From Mastigias papua (Eukaryota; Cnidaria; Scyphozoa; Rhizostomeae; Mastigiidae), in the NCBI GenBank assembly GCA_964019165.1, contig OZ025268.1, positions 2,621,001-2,685,000 of the forward strand: a stretch of DNA of 64,000 nt. The letters run 5' to 3'. Position numbers and translations under genes: made by a program. The first letter of the stretch is position 1; every line of letters begins with the position of its first letter. Positions 24,601-34,687 of the stretch are shown piece after piece. The notes below the pieces were generated by a model. It was not told where the DNA came from. It made no database searches and worked only from the letters and a program-made list of their open reading frames with translations.

Positions 24601-27600
24601 AAATCAAATGATCCAGAATCGTGCTATACTCCTATATTTGATGTAATCAAATCATAGATCTTCCATTAGAAAATGTCATACAATGCACTAAATTGTGTAG
24701 GACTACTCATTGTAATGGTGTATAACGTTACTGTATGGTCTTATGACATTAGTCTAAATCAGTTCCTGTCTTCGAGCTGTGAAGAAAGGCCCTAAAGATG
24801 ACAACCTATTGATTTACAACAACGGCTATAAAATAAGGAAAACGATCAAATTCATGAAAATGAGCTTTGCAACTACTCACAGAAACTCGTTAAAATATAT
24901 ATCGAACAGGTAGTTGAAAGGCAGTAAATTCTGCACAAACAGCTTACAGACCAGAAAATCTTTAGCAAGAAACAAAACAGAGCAGACACTCTAGTAACAG
25001 TATTAGGCCACTTCTTTTCCAGACACTTAATGACTCAAAATTGAGAAGGAAATCGGGTAGCAACGAAGGAGGGGACGCTGTTCAAACTAATCCCTACCAC
25101 TATATACCAGAAAGTCTCTTAAATTCCATCATGTGTTTTTGTTAACAAGGATAGTCAATTATTCTCCATCCTTTACTTACAATAACTTTCATCATCTTCA
25201 CAAATAGTATTAATATTATAATCCAAACAGAACACATACATGCTAAATATAGGCCAGCATGTTGGCAGTGCTATACAAGAACTAAATCATGATTTTACCA
25301 TATTACTTATTCCCAATACATCAAAAACGAAAAGTTTTGGCGTGATAAACTTTAGGACAAAAATTAGCCAAACATTATTCGTCCGGAATTCCGATAGGTC
25401 GGAAAGTTTATCATGCCGAAACTTTCATTTATTGTTTTCCCCTATTTTCTGAGAAACTCGGCCTAATAAGTGTAGGTAGCAAAGGCGTATGGGATACCGA
25501 CGGTATTTTGTAAGAAATTTTTGAGATGCTGCGCGCTTGAGATAAAGAGAGAGAGTTGATTGTATGCTTCTTGATCTCCTACGGGCATTGAAAGCTTAGA
25601 TTTACTTCCAAATGTTATTAAGCGAGTACCAATGCCCCTTTGGAAACCAACCATTTGTTCTACACTGGCACGCCTGCCCGCACCGAGGGCAGGAGGGGCA
25701 AGTGTCCTATTGAGGGCACATTATAAGCATTTTTGCACTAAAATAATTAAGTCCTTGGAAAGGGCAGGAGGAGCAGCTGCCCCCTTGCCCCCCAAGCGTA
25801 GGCGTCCCTGGTTCTACACCAGTCTCTTTTGAGATCCGTTGCCATATTTTAGGACACATGAAATGGTTATAGACAGTTCTATATTGGCTACGATACAATA
25901 CATAAGAGTGTATCAAACAAGCAAAAGAAGAACAGAAGAAAAAGAACAAAGTACCCTTAATTCTAATGGGCCCTGAGTGTCTCCGTTACGCCATGGGTAC
26001 CAATCATTGGTGTTTGTCATAAGGGTTGTGTTAACCGCATGTAATGGTCGAAAACCAGATTGATGTTAATATAGTAATTTATTTGCGTTTAGATATACAT
26101 AAAACTGTTTGAGTACTAACCTCTCACATAGCCTAGATACGAGAGGAGAACAGATATAAGCCTATAGTTAGACATGTCATCATTGCACGCTTAAAAGTGA
26201 AAGTGAATCATTTTTTATGATTTAGGAGGTCCCTAATTTACTTTTAGACTTGACAAAGAGAAATGTAGGTGAGATTCATATGTTCTGAAGAACAACAAGA
26301 AAAACTTCTCTGAAATTCCATTCGTGACAAAGCAATAGTTCTCAATAATCACCTAAAGAGGTGGATAAGTACTAATAGGAAAAATGAGAGTTATTGAAGT
26401 ATAGATATTATAAGTTTAGTTTTGGAAGGGAGAGCAAATATAATGATAGAATGTAGAAGGATTGAAATGCTACTGTGGGAGGCCAATATAATTCAACAGA
26501 GATACAGAACTACTTTGTAAATTTGAGAGCAATTAGCAGAACACCTACTACTGCACTTAACAATAAACTGAATTCTCAATTCACGACATGTCGCTACTTA
26601 AAGGCTCTTGGTGTCTGAAAACTACAAGGCTTTTTGATACCAAAAGAGCCAATCTATGTACGCATTTGACCAGGGGACAGTAGACCATCAAATTACTACC
26701 GAAATGTTTCGCAACAAAAAGCAACATACTTGCTAACTTGAAAGATAAAATAGCAAAGATTGGAAAACTTAAGGAAAAGTCCGATTATATTATGAATCAA
26801 GGAATAAAAACGACAAGAAAAAGGCCATAATAATTTAAAAACTTTAACCTCGAAGCATTCAATTTCATTTAATTACTACCTAACCTTTCAAGTTTACATT
26901 TATCTATTACCCATTTGGCCTATTTAAATGTGCCCCCTCATACTTATGATGGGTCTGGAACGTTTATCTGACATTTATGCATTTAGTTTCTAAGTATCTT
27001 TTTCAATCTAAATACTGTAATTTTTAGAAACTTCATTGTAATTCTTAAGTCATTTTGACTTAATGCAATTTTTTACTTGTACTACTTGTACCTATAAATT
27101 CTGTGCGCCACAGAGGATTGTATAATATAGGGACGCATTATAAAATCAATTATGTATATGTATACACGTTTTTTTTTATAAGAAAAAAGTTTATAAGAAA
27201 ATGAGGCTCAAATGGCCAAAATCTTAAGAAAATCCTAAGAAAATCACAAGGCTCAAGTTCAAGAAAATGCTAAGAAAATTACAGTTCACCTTCTTTACAT
27301 GCCAGAAATTGATACTGGCTCATTTTTGCAAACTCTCGTACAAAGATCGAGACTTATGGTGGCCCAACAAATACAGAGTAGCCTGTTTCAGCCAGTTTTT
27401 TCCTGCAGAAGTTAAGAAAATCTTAAGAAAATCTCAGCCTCAAATTCGTGAAAAGTTACGAAAATTGAGCTTCAGGAAAAAAAGCATTTTTCTTATACAA
27501 AAGACATGTAAATAACTATGTATTCCAATAACATTGATACAAGTCAAATAGATGTGTCGAAGTGATAGATAATATGGCTCTATTTCACGTCGTCCTGGTT

Positions 27601-30297
27601 CTGTGGTAGAAAAGCGTACTAAAAGTCGTCCTCTATTCTAGACATTTCTAAAATGCAGAACACCTCTTAACATTTTTGCCCTCGGAGAGTCTCTTAACTA
27701 ACATTGAACCCTGTAGTAGGTTTTCCTAAACAAAAGGTTTCTCTTTAAAAACAAAAGGAAATATGTTTGTGACAAATGCTTAGGACGAAGGTCGTTAAAA
27801 ATAAACATAGAGCGAAAACATATGGTTCTTTTAGTGAATTAAAAGATATCGATCAGGGTGTCCCTCAAGGATCAGTACTAGGGCCTCTCTTATTTATTAT
27901 TTACATCAATGATCTGCTCATTTTCCTGCCAGACATTGACATTTGCAAGTAATGTAAGTGACATTGACAACATAATTATGCTGCACAAACTAGAGAGCTC
28001 TATCTCAACTGTTGCAGGTTGGCTTTAATATAATTACATGAGGCTAAATAGAGAAAATGAAATTTTCACAGTCTTTGGTGACCAAAGCAATGATTAGAGA
28101 CTACCCAGATTGCTGAAAGTAGAGAGCAAAAACTACTAGGGATCACACTAGACAAAAGACTAGCATTCAAGTCACACATTGAACCATTATGTAAGAAGGC
28201 AAATCAAAAGTTCCATGCTCTTTCCCGCATTTCGTGCTACTTAAGCACAAGGCAGCTGAAACTTACAATGAAAACGCTCATTCTATCCCAATTTAACTAC
28301 TGGCCTCTTGTGTGGGTGTTCTGTGGCCTAACCTTGGACAATAAAATAAATCGAATACACGAAAAGGCATTCCCTTCTGTTAGAAGCAAACACTATCAAT
28401 ACATAAAAGCTGCTAATGATTGAAGTCTACAAAACCGTACAAAATGTCAACCCGAGTTTTATGAAGGAAATATCTGTACAAAAGTACATAACCCACAATC
28501 TTAGGAATAATTTGCCAATGCGTATTCGCAAAATGAGAACTTCTAGTTATGGAAATGAGAGCTTGTCCTGTCTAGGACGTAAGCTCTGGAATAGCTTACC
28601 CGATGAATTTAAAAGCACTAAAACTCTTGCACCATATAAAAGGCAAATCAAAGGATGGAACGATAACTGCAACTGCAGGTTATGTTTAAAATTCGTTAGC
28701 CATGTCGGTTTCCTAACTTAACTTTATTGATCTTCATTCATTCTATATTTGTATACTAGCTTTATTTTTCTTGTTCTATGTAAATATATTATTATTATTG
28801 TATCATACTTTCCTAAGTACTGTTTCTCGTAGGAAATAGGTTTTAATTAGCTTATTTTCTAGCTATATATTTATTTATCTACGCCTACTGTAAATAACTG
28901 AATAATAAAAATAGTACTAATAATAAAAGTAATAATAATAAATTAAAAATTATCATGTAGCAATCCTCAGCCAGGCTTAATAGTGTGCGCGAGCCCTCAA
29001 GCACCGCTAGCAGATATAAAATGATACACTCCGAATTCAAATCTACCTATTGATTGTTTCTACGTACCATGTTACTGTAAAAGCATTTCACACAGCTGAG
29101 AACCCAGTAAAAGACATGTTTACATGTTATCTGCATCTGACCATATACTTAAAATCCTGTTTTAATTTCCAGGCACGTTTAATGGTCAGACATGTGCTTG
29201 AAGGCACAACGTACTTTTAGAGAGCCCAGGTCACTGCAAAGAGGGAAGGTGAGCGCCATGTTTCATGCCATAAGAAAAAAGCATTAACAAACGGCAACTG
29301 TCAAAAACGTAGTCTTAACTCATTCGTGAGAGGCAACCCGCTGTGTAAAATCCTTTAAATAACATCCTGTAGCAAAACATTATCTTTAAAGCTCTTATAC
29401 CCAGCACGCAATATACGAAGCAAAATTTTGTCCAATAACATGAAAGTTTGGCGAGATTTTCTCGATTTAATGACTAAAGTCCACAAAGCGTTTCTGTAAT
29501 TCAAATTTAGAGCCCTTTAGATCTCAAAGCATGGGCCGACATACATTGGAGGTCTGGTTTCAGCTGTAATAATGCCATTGAAGAAATGCATCTGCGAACT
29601 ATGAGCTACCAAAAACTTAGAAATAGGCAAACTGAATGATGCAACAAAATAAATGTACTAGCTAGTTTAACTTTAGGAAGTGAAAATTCGCTGATAATGT
29701 GTCTGAAGCTGGTATAAATTTCGATAAACTCAATTATACATCTCAGCGTTAAATGTCGATTTTAGTACAACGCACCCCTAATTCCTTAGGAGAGATGAAC
29801 CTCGTGGGTAATTTTCTACTTTATATCAAAGACCTTTTGATACAATTCAGCTGTCTACAGGCCTAGTTTTGAATTATGCACAAGAATTACAGCTTAGAGT
29901 GCTGCCTGCAAGCTATAAAGGATAACGTAACAGATCCCTACACAGCCACCCGCATTGGGAGTGCACAAGGCTATGCATAGAATACAGCGACCAAAATGCA
30001 GTTAATTAATGCATTTCTAACAAAGACTGATTGTAGCAAAAAAAGCAGTAATCGACATACCATTCTTTTTGTAATAAGTAACAGGGCATATTTCCCGCTT
30101 TTCCACACACTGTAATGCCTTACGAACATCTGAGACAGAATTGGGGTCCGTCTCTGGTCCACAAAGAAATTCTAAGGCACAGCTTTTTTGCACAAAATCT
30201 CCCTTTTCGTAGCCAGTGAGCTCACATATACCTTTCGTGCAGTAAATAACTGGAATACCATCTGCCTGCGCATTTCCAATAACAAAATTCTTTCCAG
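79..30297 (-). CDS. KCNH: ERG-like (KCNH) voltage-gated K+ channel, N-terminal exons; gene continues past position 1
   Basis: Exons 30297-30061, 3215-3096 and 611-79 join in frame (phases 1, 1, then 0 at the end). They encode a PAS (eag) domain and a cytoplasmic linker. Diagnostic motifs are [27 protein letters not shown] and, after the 26.8 kb intron, [19 protein letters not shown]. In KCNH channels this domain packs against the cyclic-nucleotide-binding-homology domain and slows deactivation of the tetrameric plasma-membrane channel. Both ends of the PAS exon are phase 1, and the third exon ends KVVQ in phase 0. By my recollection human KCNH2 has the same arrangement (exon 2 from codon 26 to 103, and the KVTQ/VLSLG border at codon 376). 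This favours ERG over EAG or ELK. The voltage sensor, pore and CNBHD are not in the window. A candidate first exon is listed separately. The large intron holds a Ty3/gypsy element on the opposite strand. Confidence 0.87.
612..3095 (-). other. KCNH intron; no further gene seen
   Basis: This is the intron between the linker exon and the second PAS exon. It is AT-rich, without codon-like stretches. A decayed MITE copy lies at about 1014-1400 (listed). The rest shows only short chance ORFs. Confidence 0.7.
1014..1400. mobile_element. Decayed MITE of the TACACGC/GGAACC family
   Basis: It begins CACACGTTTG..CATAAGAAACC. Within it are TTTATTTTTGGACCTCTTTTGATG and TAGTACTAAAAGTTC, which are also in the better-preserved copy at 56994-57455. 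The boundaries are approximate. Confidence 0.5.
3096..3215 (-). CDS. KCNH: KCNH exon: end of PAS domain
   Basis: A 120 bp exon. The acceptor is TTCTTCTCTTTAG and the donor is GTATGTGA at 3095. The translation [19 protein letters not shown] then [15 protein letters not shown] gives the last two PAS strands. It joins the KKNG exon exactly in phase, completing a Gly codon across the intron. One nucleotide is left over at the 3' end, completed by the next exon to Glu. Confidence 0.88.
4943..5075 (+). repeat. Direct repeat D, copy 1
   Basis: About 133 bp, matched by 5891-6031 in the same orientation. Shared blocks include CAACATGGCATA, TCTTAGGTACCTAACTGGAA and GATAACATGAAAGA. The two copies flank the LINE fragment at 5130-5860. 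They could be the ends of a composite element or two copies of an unrelated repeat. Confidence 0.75.
5130..5860 (-). mobile_element. Decayed LINE (jockey/CR1-like) 3' coding region
   Basis: The minus-strand translation, broken by frameshifts and stops, reads ..[20 protein letters not shown].., then [11 protein letters not shown], then a [23 protein letters not shown] zinc-finger-like block, then [19 protein letters not shown]. This order is typical of the C-terminal tail of cnidarian jockey/CR1-type reverse transcriptases (family assignment from memory). The RT core itself is absent. It is flanked by the direct repeats D. Confidence 0.7.
5891..6031 (+). repeat. Direct repeat D, copy 2
   Basis: Same orientation as 4943-5075. 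It differs by small indels and substitutions and has the same CTTAGGTACCTAACTGGAAG core. Confidence 0.75.
6181..6627. mobile_element. MITE of the AAGAACA family, copy 1
   Basis: Starts TTTTTTTATAAGAGCA..CCTCAAAATTGATGGGAAATT and ends CTCAATTCTACTGGTTCTTACAAAAAG. The ends are imperfect inverted repeats, and the whole resembles 35216-35645. There is no coding capacity. Confidence 0.65.
6717..6829. repeat. (TCAG)n microsatellite with (TCAA)n tail
   Basis: About 20 tandem copies of the tetranucleotide CAGT/TCAG, then CAAGCAAGCAATCAATCAATCAA. Related GCCAGCCAG and CAGTCAATT sequence precedes it. Confidence 0.95.
8207..8632. mobile_element. Older MITE of the TACACGC/GGAACC family
   Basis: Left end TACACATTGTTCTATAAGAAACC. 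The interior has AAAGTTCCTTATTTTTGGGCC and TTTAGTACTAACAGTTCG. The right end is GGTTTCTTATAAAGTGGTTTAC..GGGTAC. It matches the layout of 56994-57455. Confidence 0.65.
9550..9907. repeat. Degenerate C-rich repeats (TTCCAACC-type)
   Basis: Three or four loose copies of a TTCCAACCCTCCC..TTATTCCAACCC unit occur at 9590-9620 and 9815-9895. A C-run follows one of them at 9893-9904. No gene signal is seen. Confidence 0.5.
9996..10430. mobile_element. Older MITE of the TACACGC/GGAACC family
   Basis: Left end TACACGTTTTTGTAAAGGGTCG..AAGGAACCGAC. It also has CCCTAAGGAACTTTCAATT inside and GCTAGGTTCCTT near the right end. The boundaries are approximate. Confidence 0.5.
10431..15894. other. KCNH intron sequence; nothing recognised
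   Basis: This 5.4 kb of AT-rich intron holds only short ORFs that overlap on both strands (for example 11289-11543 minus and 11380-11601 plus). None has recognisable motifs or splice-bounded conservation. Confidence 0.6.
15895..16014. mobile_element. Fold-back (snapback) MITE, about 120 bp
   Basis: Two arms of about 38-40 bp at the ends are inverted copies with few mismatches (TCTATTTTCTCCCAACCTAA against TTAGATTGGGAGAAAATAGA). A short spacer separates them. Confidence 0.8.
16330..16606 (+). repeat. 5' LTR
   Basis: 277 bp, TGTAGGGTGC...AGAGCTACA, with TG..CA ends. By reading it is identical to 23369-23645. It should carry the element's promoter and polyadenylation signals; none is individually convincing. 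Confidence 0.95.
16609..16620 (+). other. Primer binding site
   Basis: TGGCGCCCAGTG begins two bases after the 5' LTR. TGGCGCC is the common PBS start of LTR elements, complementary to a tRNA 3' end. I do not assign the tRNA. Confidence 0.75.
16882..18363 (+). CDS. gag: Gag polyprotein of the Ty3/gypsy element
   Basis: About 493 aa from the ATG at 16882 ([15 protein letters not shown]). The frame is open further upstream to an ATG at 16765, but that stretch is hydrophobic and Trp/Phe-rich, so 16882 is preferred. There is an N-terminal coiled coil (around [19 protein letters not shown]) and a helical capsid-like middle. A second short coiled coil and an Arg/Gly-rich nucleocapsid follow. A single CCHC zinc knuckle ([14 protein letters not shown], 18265-18306) lies near the end. 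Gag forms the virus-like particle and binds element RNA. Its last 46 nt overlap the pol frame, and a GGGAAAC slippery site lies 30 nt before the stop. Confidence 0.9.
   Translation: MSEIEDLQLELDALLCHQSIEKLLELSILLKVKESIEDKSRSQLVKIIRNAIEEAISNPTEDFNVDTFLRDTISNVKGSPSSLPKSEEQTRVQQEISYLEKQLDDLRLLQLESDKTRKTLSEQLRAAKQKVTETSISDSIDSASANLTNPAKSETVKPGSSVLLRDFKISGQIGEPGQHDKLTYVSLIHQIDTGLDRGYSEKEVCDAIIKSISPHSSLRNYILTLPQRSLGKLRSILRVFFQEKTAADLFQAMVTTVQEPKETAQQFLLRLLDSRNRVSFASKEENAESEYSSQLVEKSFLKAFESGLRDENLVTNLRPFLRKSDITDDELMRSVNDLATKQSERKAKIGAASERTKAAKAQAITVENEKQNKQSPNIPRENSKVVESETSKLSAEIQYLKSQLAEIKQQANNSARGNLAPRFSNRARGRWRNRYSGPPRYSRLACCRTCHSNGTTEQCDHCFQCGEHGHFRSQCPHFRNQGNLPRLFQGGVE
18318..22931 (+). CDS. 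pol: Pol polyprotein with N-terminal MYND finger: protease, RT, RNase H, integrase
   Basis: Open in the -1 frame relative to gag, so probably made as a Gag-Pol fusion. Order: MYND-type zinc finger (18390-18512; C-x2-C, then C-x2-C-x5-C-x3-C-x7-H-x3-C). Aspartic protease with LWDTGAQ (Asp at 18675). Reverse transcriptase with LCVDFRALN and YLDD (20046-20057). RNase H with HTDAS (Asp at 20559) and TDNNPLTY. Integrase with an HHCC finger (from HENMGHLG to CTCVKQ), catalytic core ISIDFLH / HHDQGAEF / GQVERFN, and a C-terminal [17 protein letters not shown] region like a GPY/F module. A Ser/Asp/Pro-rich tail ends at 22931. There are no internal stops. The MYND finger is not a standard gypsy Pol domain. 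Confidence 0.93.
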   Translation, partial: ESGKPATVIPGGRGVTDNDAKPQRCNYCGTIQNGLTIWTCSGCCLVKYCGKVCQRKHWLQHKAICTAVQTLNNESHKNAVPPNFVTHLTPKQSSQIAKIVGNRCTINCKLNGLFVEALWDTGAQVSIISEQFLRNRFPGMKLRNISELIDCELDLTAANGTSIPYTGFVEFTFTLKNKRDPILVPFLVTTNDISMPLVGYNVIELCIKSGLTSPELACVFSSLSRNNVNTLYHIIEANNDTDLCTVRTNKKNALIKRGQCSEISCRINHGPIASAIPVIFEPEENPELPRGLVVSESLFSLKPGKTSVIKFLVENTTKHDIVLPKRTVLGRIQLVQSVTPVDVKLKEKAASPEPTINANVRSEVGFDKNIPNHVKQINLDGLTETQKQSALNLLCEEQNSFSKDDDDIGTVPNLELNINLTDNIPVQKNYVAVPRPLYPEVKAYIEDLLNKNFICKSDSLYSSPVVCVRKKDQSLRLCVDFRALNQKTIPDRHPIPRIQETLDNLGGNAWFSVLDQGKAYHQGFVSEKSQHLTAFITPWGLYEWKRIPFGLRNAPGAFQRFMENCLGDLRDELCIPYLDDVIVFSKTFDGHLANLRKVLQRLREHGVKLKPRKCNMFRREVNFLGRIISPEGYKLDPESIKPLLHLQKSTPQTVGDVRRLLGLLGYYRRYIKNFSSIAKPLYDLLSKSEKNKSTCNQTSKSNNQLHSKSSVIWNEKHQRILDTLIEQLISPPIMAYPNFSDPFILHTDASEVGLGAVLYQRQNGSLRVIAYGSRTLSPAEKNYYLHSGKLEFLALKWAICDQFRDYLYYAPSFTVYTDNNPLTYVLSSAKLNATGLRWVNELADFNFTIKYRPGKVNCDADTLSRIPDFESYMITCTEEMLPKTRTAVTSAVNMLATGKSNWITPLTIDPNVLAIEDMTSQKDLSFTVNDLVQAQLSDPVTSRVIHFMDNGKKPLPKDLLHESPAVKRLLRDWPKLVRKDGLLKRNIGTLSQIVLPQKYHRLVIKELHENMGHLGPERVLDLARQRFFWPRMHADIEHFIHHVCTCVKQKRPTFHTRAPLQPIITTSPFEMISIDFLHLERSKGGYEYILVIVDHFTRFAQTYATLNKSAKTVASKSYNDFILRFGFPTKIHHDQGAEFENNLFDHLQKLCDIKHSRTTPYHPQGNGQVERFNRTLLSMLRTLPESYKSRWHEHLSKVTHAYNCTRNDSTGFSPFYLLFGRHPRLPIDMIFNIDQPSSARSYNEYVQQWKQAMEEAYSIANRRSIAAGEQNKARYDLHAKSIDLHPNDRVLVRNLSERGGPGKLRSYWEKEIHRVIRRKDNFSPVYEIQRENGSGPIRVLHRNLLLPCNELPMDTDAAPQQPISKGRRRNTYHTRSATRLSNSRATDSSMSDSESEDEIFIPANNNRILERPTDSLRNEPVPTIDIPDVSDSGEAVNCANDRDHEPTKQREMPDSVAHERLIDQTSSETQETNRPVRSRQPPNRLAYYAPGQSLLTSNVHNINSVPRVPVLSTIFSSIRRFIPSSRSQSYPVVVHTV
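18324..18358 (+). promoter_or_regulatory. Putative -1 frameshift signal (GGGAAAC plus hairpin)
   Basis: In the gag frame the bases are G GGA AAC (18324-18330), a classical X XXY YYZ heptamer. Four bases on, CCACG (18334-18338) can pair with CGTGG (18354-18358), extendable by CT/AG around a bulged G. A -1 slip here enters the pol frame, which is open from 18318. Confidence 0.75.
23355..23368 (+). other. Polypurine tract
   Basis: TTAGAGGGGGAGTA directly abuts the 3' LTR. It is the expected plus-strand primer site. Confidence 0.8.
23369..23645 (+). repeat. 3' LTR
   Basis: 277 bp, same sequence as the 5' LTR, followed by ACTG, which repeats the four bases before the 5' LTR. Confidence 0.95.
23650..25328. 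other. KCNH intron sequence; nothing recognised
   Basis: AT-rich sequence without motifs, repeats of note or coding signal on either strand. Confidence 0.6.
25329..25426. mobile_element. Small fold-back element, about 98 bp
   Basis: The left arm GAAAAGTTTTGGCGTGATAA and right arm TTATCATGCCGAAACTTTC are inverted copies of about 24 bp. The spacer contains TCCGGAATTCCGA. Confidence 0.7.
25427..27162. other. KCNH intron sequence; one GC-rich repeat fragment
   Basis: At 25660-25812 lies a G/C-rich patch containing GGGCAGGAGG twice and CCCCCAAGCGTAGGCGTCCCTGG. It looks like decayed MITE sequence. The rest is featureless and AT-rich. Confidence 0.5.
27163..27510 (+). mobile_element. 348-bp MITE, copy 1
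   Basis: The inverted terminal repeats are TACACG(T)9ATAAGAAAA and its inverse TTTTTCTTATACAAAAGACATGTA. The interior has many AAGAAAAT / TTAAGA repeats around GAGGCTCAA. It matches 33271-33618 in inverted orientation and at exactly the same length. Both copies carry a stop-free frame of about 77-82 codons ([19 protein letters not shown]), which I read as non-coding element sequence. Confidence 0.85.
27780..28960 (+). mobile_element. Decayed LINE 3' half (CR1/L2/jockey-like RT)
   Basis: The RT signature [19 protein letters not shown] (from about 27850) is followed by broken frames containing [16 protein letters not shown]. The C-terminal tail at 28416-28721 ([40 protein letters not shown]) is open. 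The active-site YADD region is lost. The 3' end is rich in AATAATAAT, as in elements ending with short repeats. It is non-functional. Confidence 0.85.
28961..30060. other. KCNH intron sequence; nothing recognised
   Basis: Unique-looking AT-rich sequence up to the donor of the PAS exon. Confidence 0.6.
30061..30297 (-). CDS. KCNH: KCNH exon: first part of PAS domain
   Basis: A 237 bp exon. The acceptor is a T-rich tract ending CATTGCAG before position 30297, and the donor is GTATGT starting at 30060. The translation begins [10 protein letters not shown] and ends TYYKKNG. It includes the conserved [16 protein letters not shown] core and a GPETDPNSV loop, where ERG channels have a GP-T loop. 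Both borders are phase 1, as in human KCNH2 exon 2 (231 bp, from memory). Confidence 0.9.
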
Positions 30298-30479
30298 CTG
30301 CAATGGAATTCAAAATAGGTATGATAGAGATCGTTGATGTAAGATAACCAGGGATTTAGATATAATCCCATCGGAGAGGAGAAATATCTTAAGGTGCAAG
30401 AATTACATGTGCTAGAACTGTTTGTCTGTTTTGATGATTCCATACAACCATCCAATGCAAGCCTGAAAGACATCTGCTA

Positions 30480-30580
30480 CACTGTTAATGATGATGTTAC
30501 GGATTATAATTATGATTATGGTGACATTACTGATGACTGTGATAACATTGATGATGATATTGATGATGATTATGGTGAGG
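30480..30580. repeat. Degenerate GAT/ATG trinucleotide repeat
   Basis: Runs of GATGATGAT, GATTATGATTATGG and similar. They create an Asp-rich chance frame on the plus strand. Confidence 0.8.
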
Positions 30581-30595
30581 AGTACCTTTTCTATC

Positions 30596-30747
30596 CAGGC
30601 CCGTAGCCAGCTTGAATTCACAAGGGGGGCAGAGGCAATATATTTAATACAGATGTCTATATAATTCATGTCTCTAGGGGAGGCACAGAGTCATATCTCA
30701 CAAGTCCAGGGGGCCTTGCCCCCAAGCCCCCTTTGGCTACAGGCCTG
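30596..30747. mobile_element. hAT-like MITE (152 bp) with 8-bp target duplication
   Basis: The termini CAGGCCCGTAGCCAG and TTGGCTACAGGCCTG are inverted repeats. The 8-bp TTTCTATC occurs immediately before (30588-30595) and after (30748-30755). CAG..CTG ends with an 8-bp duplication are typical of hAT elements. Confidence 0.88.
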
Positions 30748-30755
30748 TTTCTATC

Positions 30756-33270
30756 AAAACATAAGTCTATTTTACATGAAGATTCGGATCAGTTAAAGTA
30801 ACTACATTTTGCCTTCTTGACTTGGTATCATAACTTGCAACATATAGAACAGTGTTCCTTAAACTTTTCATCAACACAAACTGTTAAATGCTTAAAGATT
30901 TCAACACAAACTGGGGTATGGGGTGGGGATCTACTGAGTAAAAATAACGATAACAATACAATATATTTATGCTTGTGTGTAACCAAGAGACCCAGTCACT
31001 TTCAAAATAAAAGCCTGCTCTGTCTCAGGTAATAAATATAACTGAAATTTTTTATTATTTCTTGGCCCAGTGCATGGCCTGTGGCCCAGTACCAACTGAT
31101 CTAAGGACCAGTACTAATCAGGAGCCTGGTGGCTGAGAACAGAATAATACATACTAAGAGAATCAAGCTTCAGTAACAAATGGCACAAATCACACCTAGC
31201 CAGAATTATAATTACAAAGCAATGACAATTTTGCTTTTAAATGACATTCCAAGAGCTACAATGACTGTAATATAACGATGATGGGTCTCAACAGACGAAG
31301 CATTGAGCATCTCAAAAATATGGCTTGGTTATGAAGAATCTGCAAGAAATCTACCTCACAACCATAAACAAAGATGCGCATATGATTAATTAGAACAACT
31401 TGCACTCAAGTACAAAGCTAAAGGGGGTATGGGAGGCATTGCCATCCAACAAGAATTTGTTGCCTCTCTTTGCACATCCAACAATTTTAAGATAAAATAT
31501 CTATTACCTAAAACCTTAAAAGAAATAGAAAACTTGACACAAGACAACTAACAACAGCAAATGTATTAATGATTATCTTTTGCTAAGGTTGCACTGTTCG
31601 TGCCACATAAAAGATCCTTTTCTCCATAACAGTAAACAAATGGTATAAATGTCAGTTTCAGTCTTTGTCAAGGTCTTGATCATTCTCTGTTGTGGGGGCT
31701 TATTCAACGGGAGATTATTAACAATTTGAAGTTCTAGCATGGGAGCTTCTTCAATGGAGGGGGGTTCTTGAGGGGGGAAATTTGAGGATTTATAGTAGTG
31801 CCAGTTGTCATAGTCAAATTGGACAGTGCGTACTTCATGAAAACCACTAGGGGTGGAAAGCAATGGAAACCAAGTCCGATGAAAGTCAACATGTTCTCTT
31901 ATGGTAGAAATCATAATAATAGGAATGTAAAAAGAAATAAGCAAAACACAAACAATGTAGCCAGGAGTAAGTAGCTATCAAGCAATTTCATATTAAAAAC
32001 ACAACCTTTTGATCCTCTGAGACAAAAAGTGTATGGTGTGCACATTCATAGTGCTGAAATACCACTAGATTTAAGAATTGAAACCAAGCATCATTCACCA
32101 CAGGTGAAGATAACATACTAATAGAGAAAACCACAGCTGCAGCAATAGTATTTAGCCATTCAGCAACTTATATTTATGAACACCAGGTACCTGCAACTGA
32201 ACATCTGAATAGGTAGAGATACCATACATACTCTATGCAAACATTATGGTTTGTGCAGCATATACCTCATGATATGGCAGATGGTATCGATTAAAGTGTA
32301 TAAACTTCTCAACAATGGTTTTGATACAGTCCATTAATCCTATGACCCCAAATGAAAAACTAATCCACTCTAGGATAGGGGCAGGCAGCAGTTTGGATTA
32401 GCAACAGTAGACCCTGTGTTAGGCTCCTAAGCTGAAAAATATAGATGCTCCCAGTTTTCACTGTAAAATCTGAGACTATTCAAGTTCCCATTTCACATTT
32501 GGGACTACTAACAAAGTACGACCGTCACTTGAATGTAAGTTCACAAAAAGACAATCGCACATAACAAGGGCATCACTTCTGCACTGCATTTATAGTTGAA
32601 AATGACAGCAAATATCGTTAACATTCTCTGCATACATAATTACTTATTACACCTAACATTTTACTCTGTGTGCAGTTCTAGAGAGAAATCTGTGCAGACT
32701 TCACTATACATCACTTGAAAAAGATTCTCTCTAAAGCAGAGTGTCATATGTACATCTCTATTTTCCATATATACAACTTGGCAACAACCACGCACAATTT
32801 CAGTGCCTGCTCGTCAGGTGTATTTAGTTCTTGCTTATGAGAATCAAAGATCCTTCCTCATTATAGTAGCTGCAAGAATAATGTGCAGCTCTAACTATTC
32901 CTTACAAAAGTCTCTGGAGTCAATAGCAAAGTGTGAATTGGAACAAATGGATTATGTTACGACTTCACTTGAACTACTGAAAAACCTACGTTGTGTCACC
33001 TAATACTATAAGTACACTGTCATCCTGTACAAAACAGTCAAAGAATATAGTTCAAAGTGACTTACGGTAGTGCTCAATTACTTTCAAGATTTGTTCATTG
33101 CAAGAAAATTCGCTGTACAACCTTCCCCTCTTCATCGGCATCCTTCTGTTGATATTTGTCACGATCAAAACAGCGGCGCGACCTCGTTCTCATACATTCA
33201 ATAGGTTCAATCGCTGGTTTAAACATAAGATAGGATGGTTCAATATCAGGTGTCTATATAGCTTTTGAGA
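30756..33270. other. Putative KCNH first intron or intergenic sequence; one unassigned ORF
   Basis: The only long frame is minus 31573-31944 (123 codons, with NFPPQEPPSIEEAPMLELQ). It has no recognisable domain and no clear splice context. It may be decayed element sequence. The rest is featureless. Confidence 0.4.
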
Positions 33271-33618
33271 TACACGTTTTTTTATATAAGAAAAACACTT
33301 TTGTTCCTGAGGCTCAATTTTCTTAACTTTTCACAAATTTGAGGCTGAGATTTTCTTAAGATTTTCTTAACTTTTGCAAGAATAAAATGGCTGAAACAGG
33401 CTACTCTGTATTTGTTGGGCCACCATAAGTCTCGATCTTTGTACGAGAGCTTGCAAAAATGAGCCAATATCAATTTCTGGCATGTAAAGAAGATGAACTG
33501 TAATTTTCTTAGCATTTTCTTGAACTAGAGCCTTGTGATTTTCTTAGGATTTTCTTAAGATTTTGGCCATTTGAGCCTCATTTTCTTATAAACTTTTTTC
33601 TTATAAAAAAAGCGTGTA
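33271..33618 (-). mobile_element. 348-bp MITE, copy 2 (inverted)
   Basis: TACACG(T)8..TATAAGAAAAA at the left and TTCTTATAAAAAAAGCGTGTA at the right. It is highly similar to 27163-27510 in the opposite orientation and identical in length. Confidence 0.85.
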
Positions 33619-34687
33619 CTGCTTGTCTTTACCTCACTGCCCCTTTACCATAAAACTCAAAAGTTTCCATATTGCAGTTCTAGACCTGTCGACGCATATG
33701 ATTTCCTCTTGGGTGTCACACTTTGAATGGATGATACCAGTAACGAGTCAGCTCTGAAAAGGTCGGGGGGGACAGTAGCGAACAGGAAGGATGGGGACTG
33801 CGGGGTTTTGGTCGCAGGGGAATGTTTGGAACCAAGCCCTTTAGATTCTAGGAAGATGCCCTTTCTAAATTTAGAGATGTGCCCATTCTAGAATGAAAAA
33901 CTGAGGAAATCATTGATTTGCCCGTGAAAAACGTCAATATTCTACCAAAAATATTTTCAGCTTTAAAAATGTTTTAGGGGGCAAGGAGGGACAAAATCTT
34001 TTAGCTGGACAGGCAATACCCACCGTGCCCACCTCAAACTCGAAACGTGACCTTACTATCTAACCAGAGCCTTTGAATGGAGGATATAGAAAGTAATTCT
34101 CGTTTATTCGGTACATGAGTTTACATTTTGTGAATGCAGTTACCTTGAAGTAATATTTACTCAAGCGAATAAGTATCAGCTATGATAATGCTTAATTAAT
34201 AACGCTTGTTATTTCATCTTTTCACGCAATAGACTGCTCGTTTTATCATGAAGGAAACTTCTCTTTGTAAACAGGTGCTTCTGTGGGGCTGACAGGCGTG
34301 CATTACAAATTTACCAGTGTTGCAAGGTGTAAAACAAAATAACACCAAACAGAATGGAATATACCATTCAGCTGTGTTCTCGCCCAGGGCATGAAATAAT
34401 GTTGGATTCTATAGCGTAAATTACCTTCTGGAGTTGGAAATCGAAACTGATGACCTGTCATCGAGAAAAAGTGTGGATTTGTACATAGGGCACGTCTATT
34501 TATTGAAATATATAATTAAAATTCATATATGCACATGACATATATTAAGATTTATCAATTTTAGCTGATGTTAATCATCATCATTTTTCCTTTTTGATGC
34601 CTTGTTAGTGTTTAGCTTCTGCAAGGCTCATTGTGTAATTTAAGGGAATCTTCAAAACAATTTTCACTGGCTTGGATTTGAGGCACA

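Noticed and set aside
27267..27515. 82-codon ORF (and its 77-codon relative at 33282-33515) as a host gene
   Set aside because: Both lie wholly inside copies of one MITE family with terminal inverted repeats.
30394..30606. Asp-rich 70-codon frame
   Set aside because: It arises from the degenerate GAT/ATG repeat.
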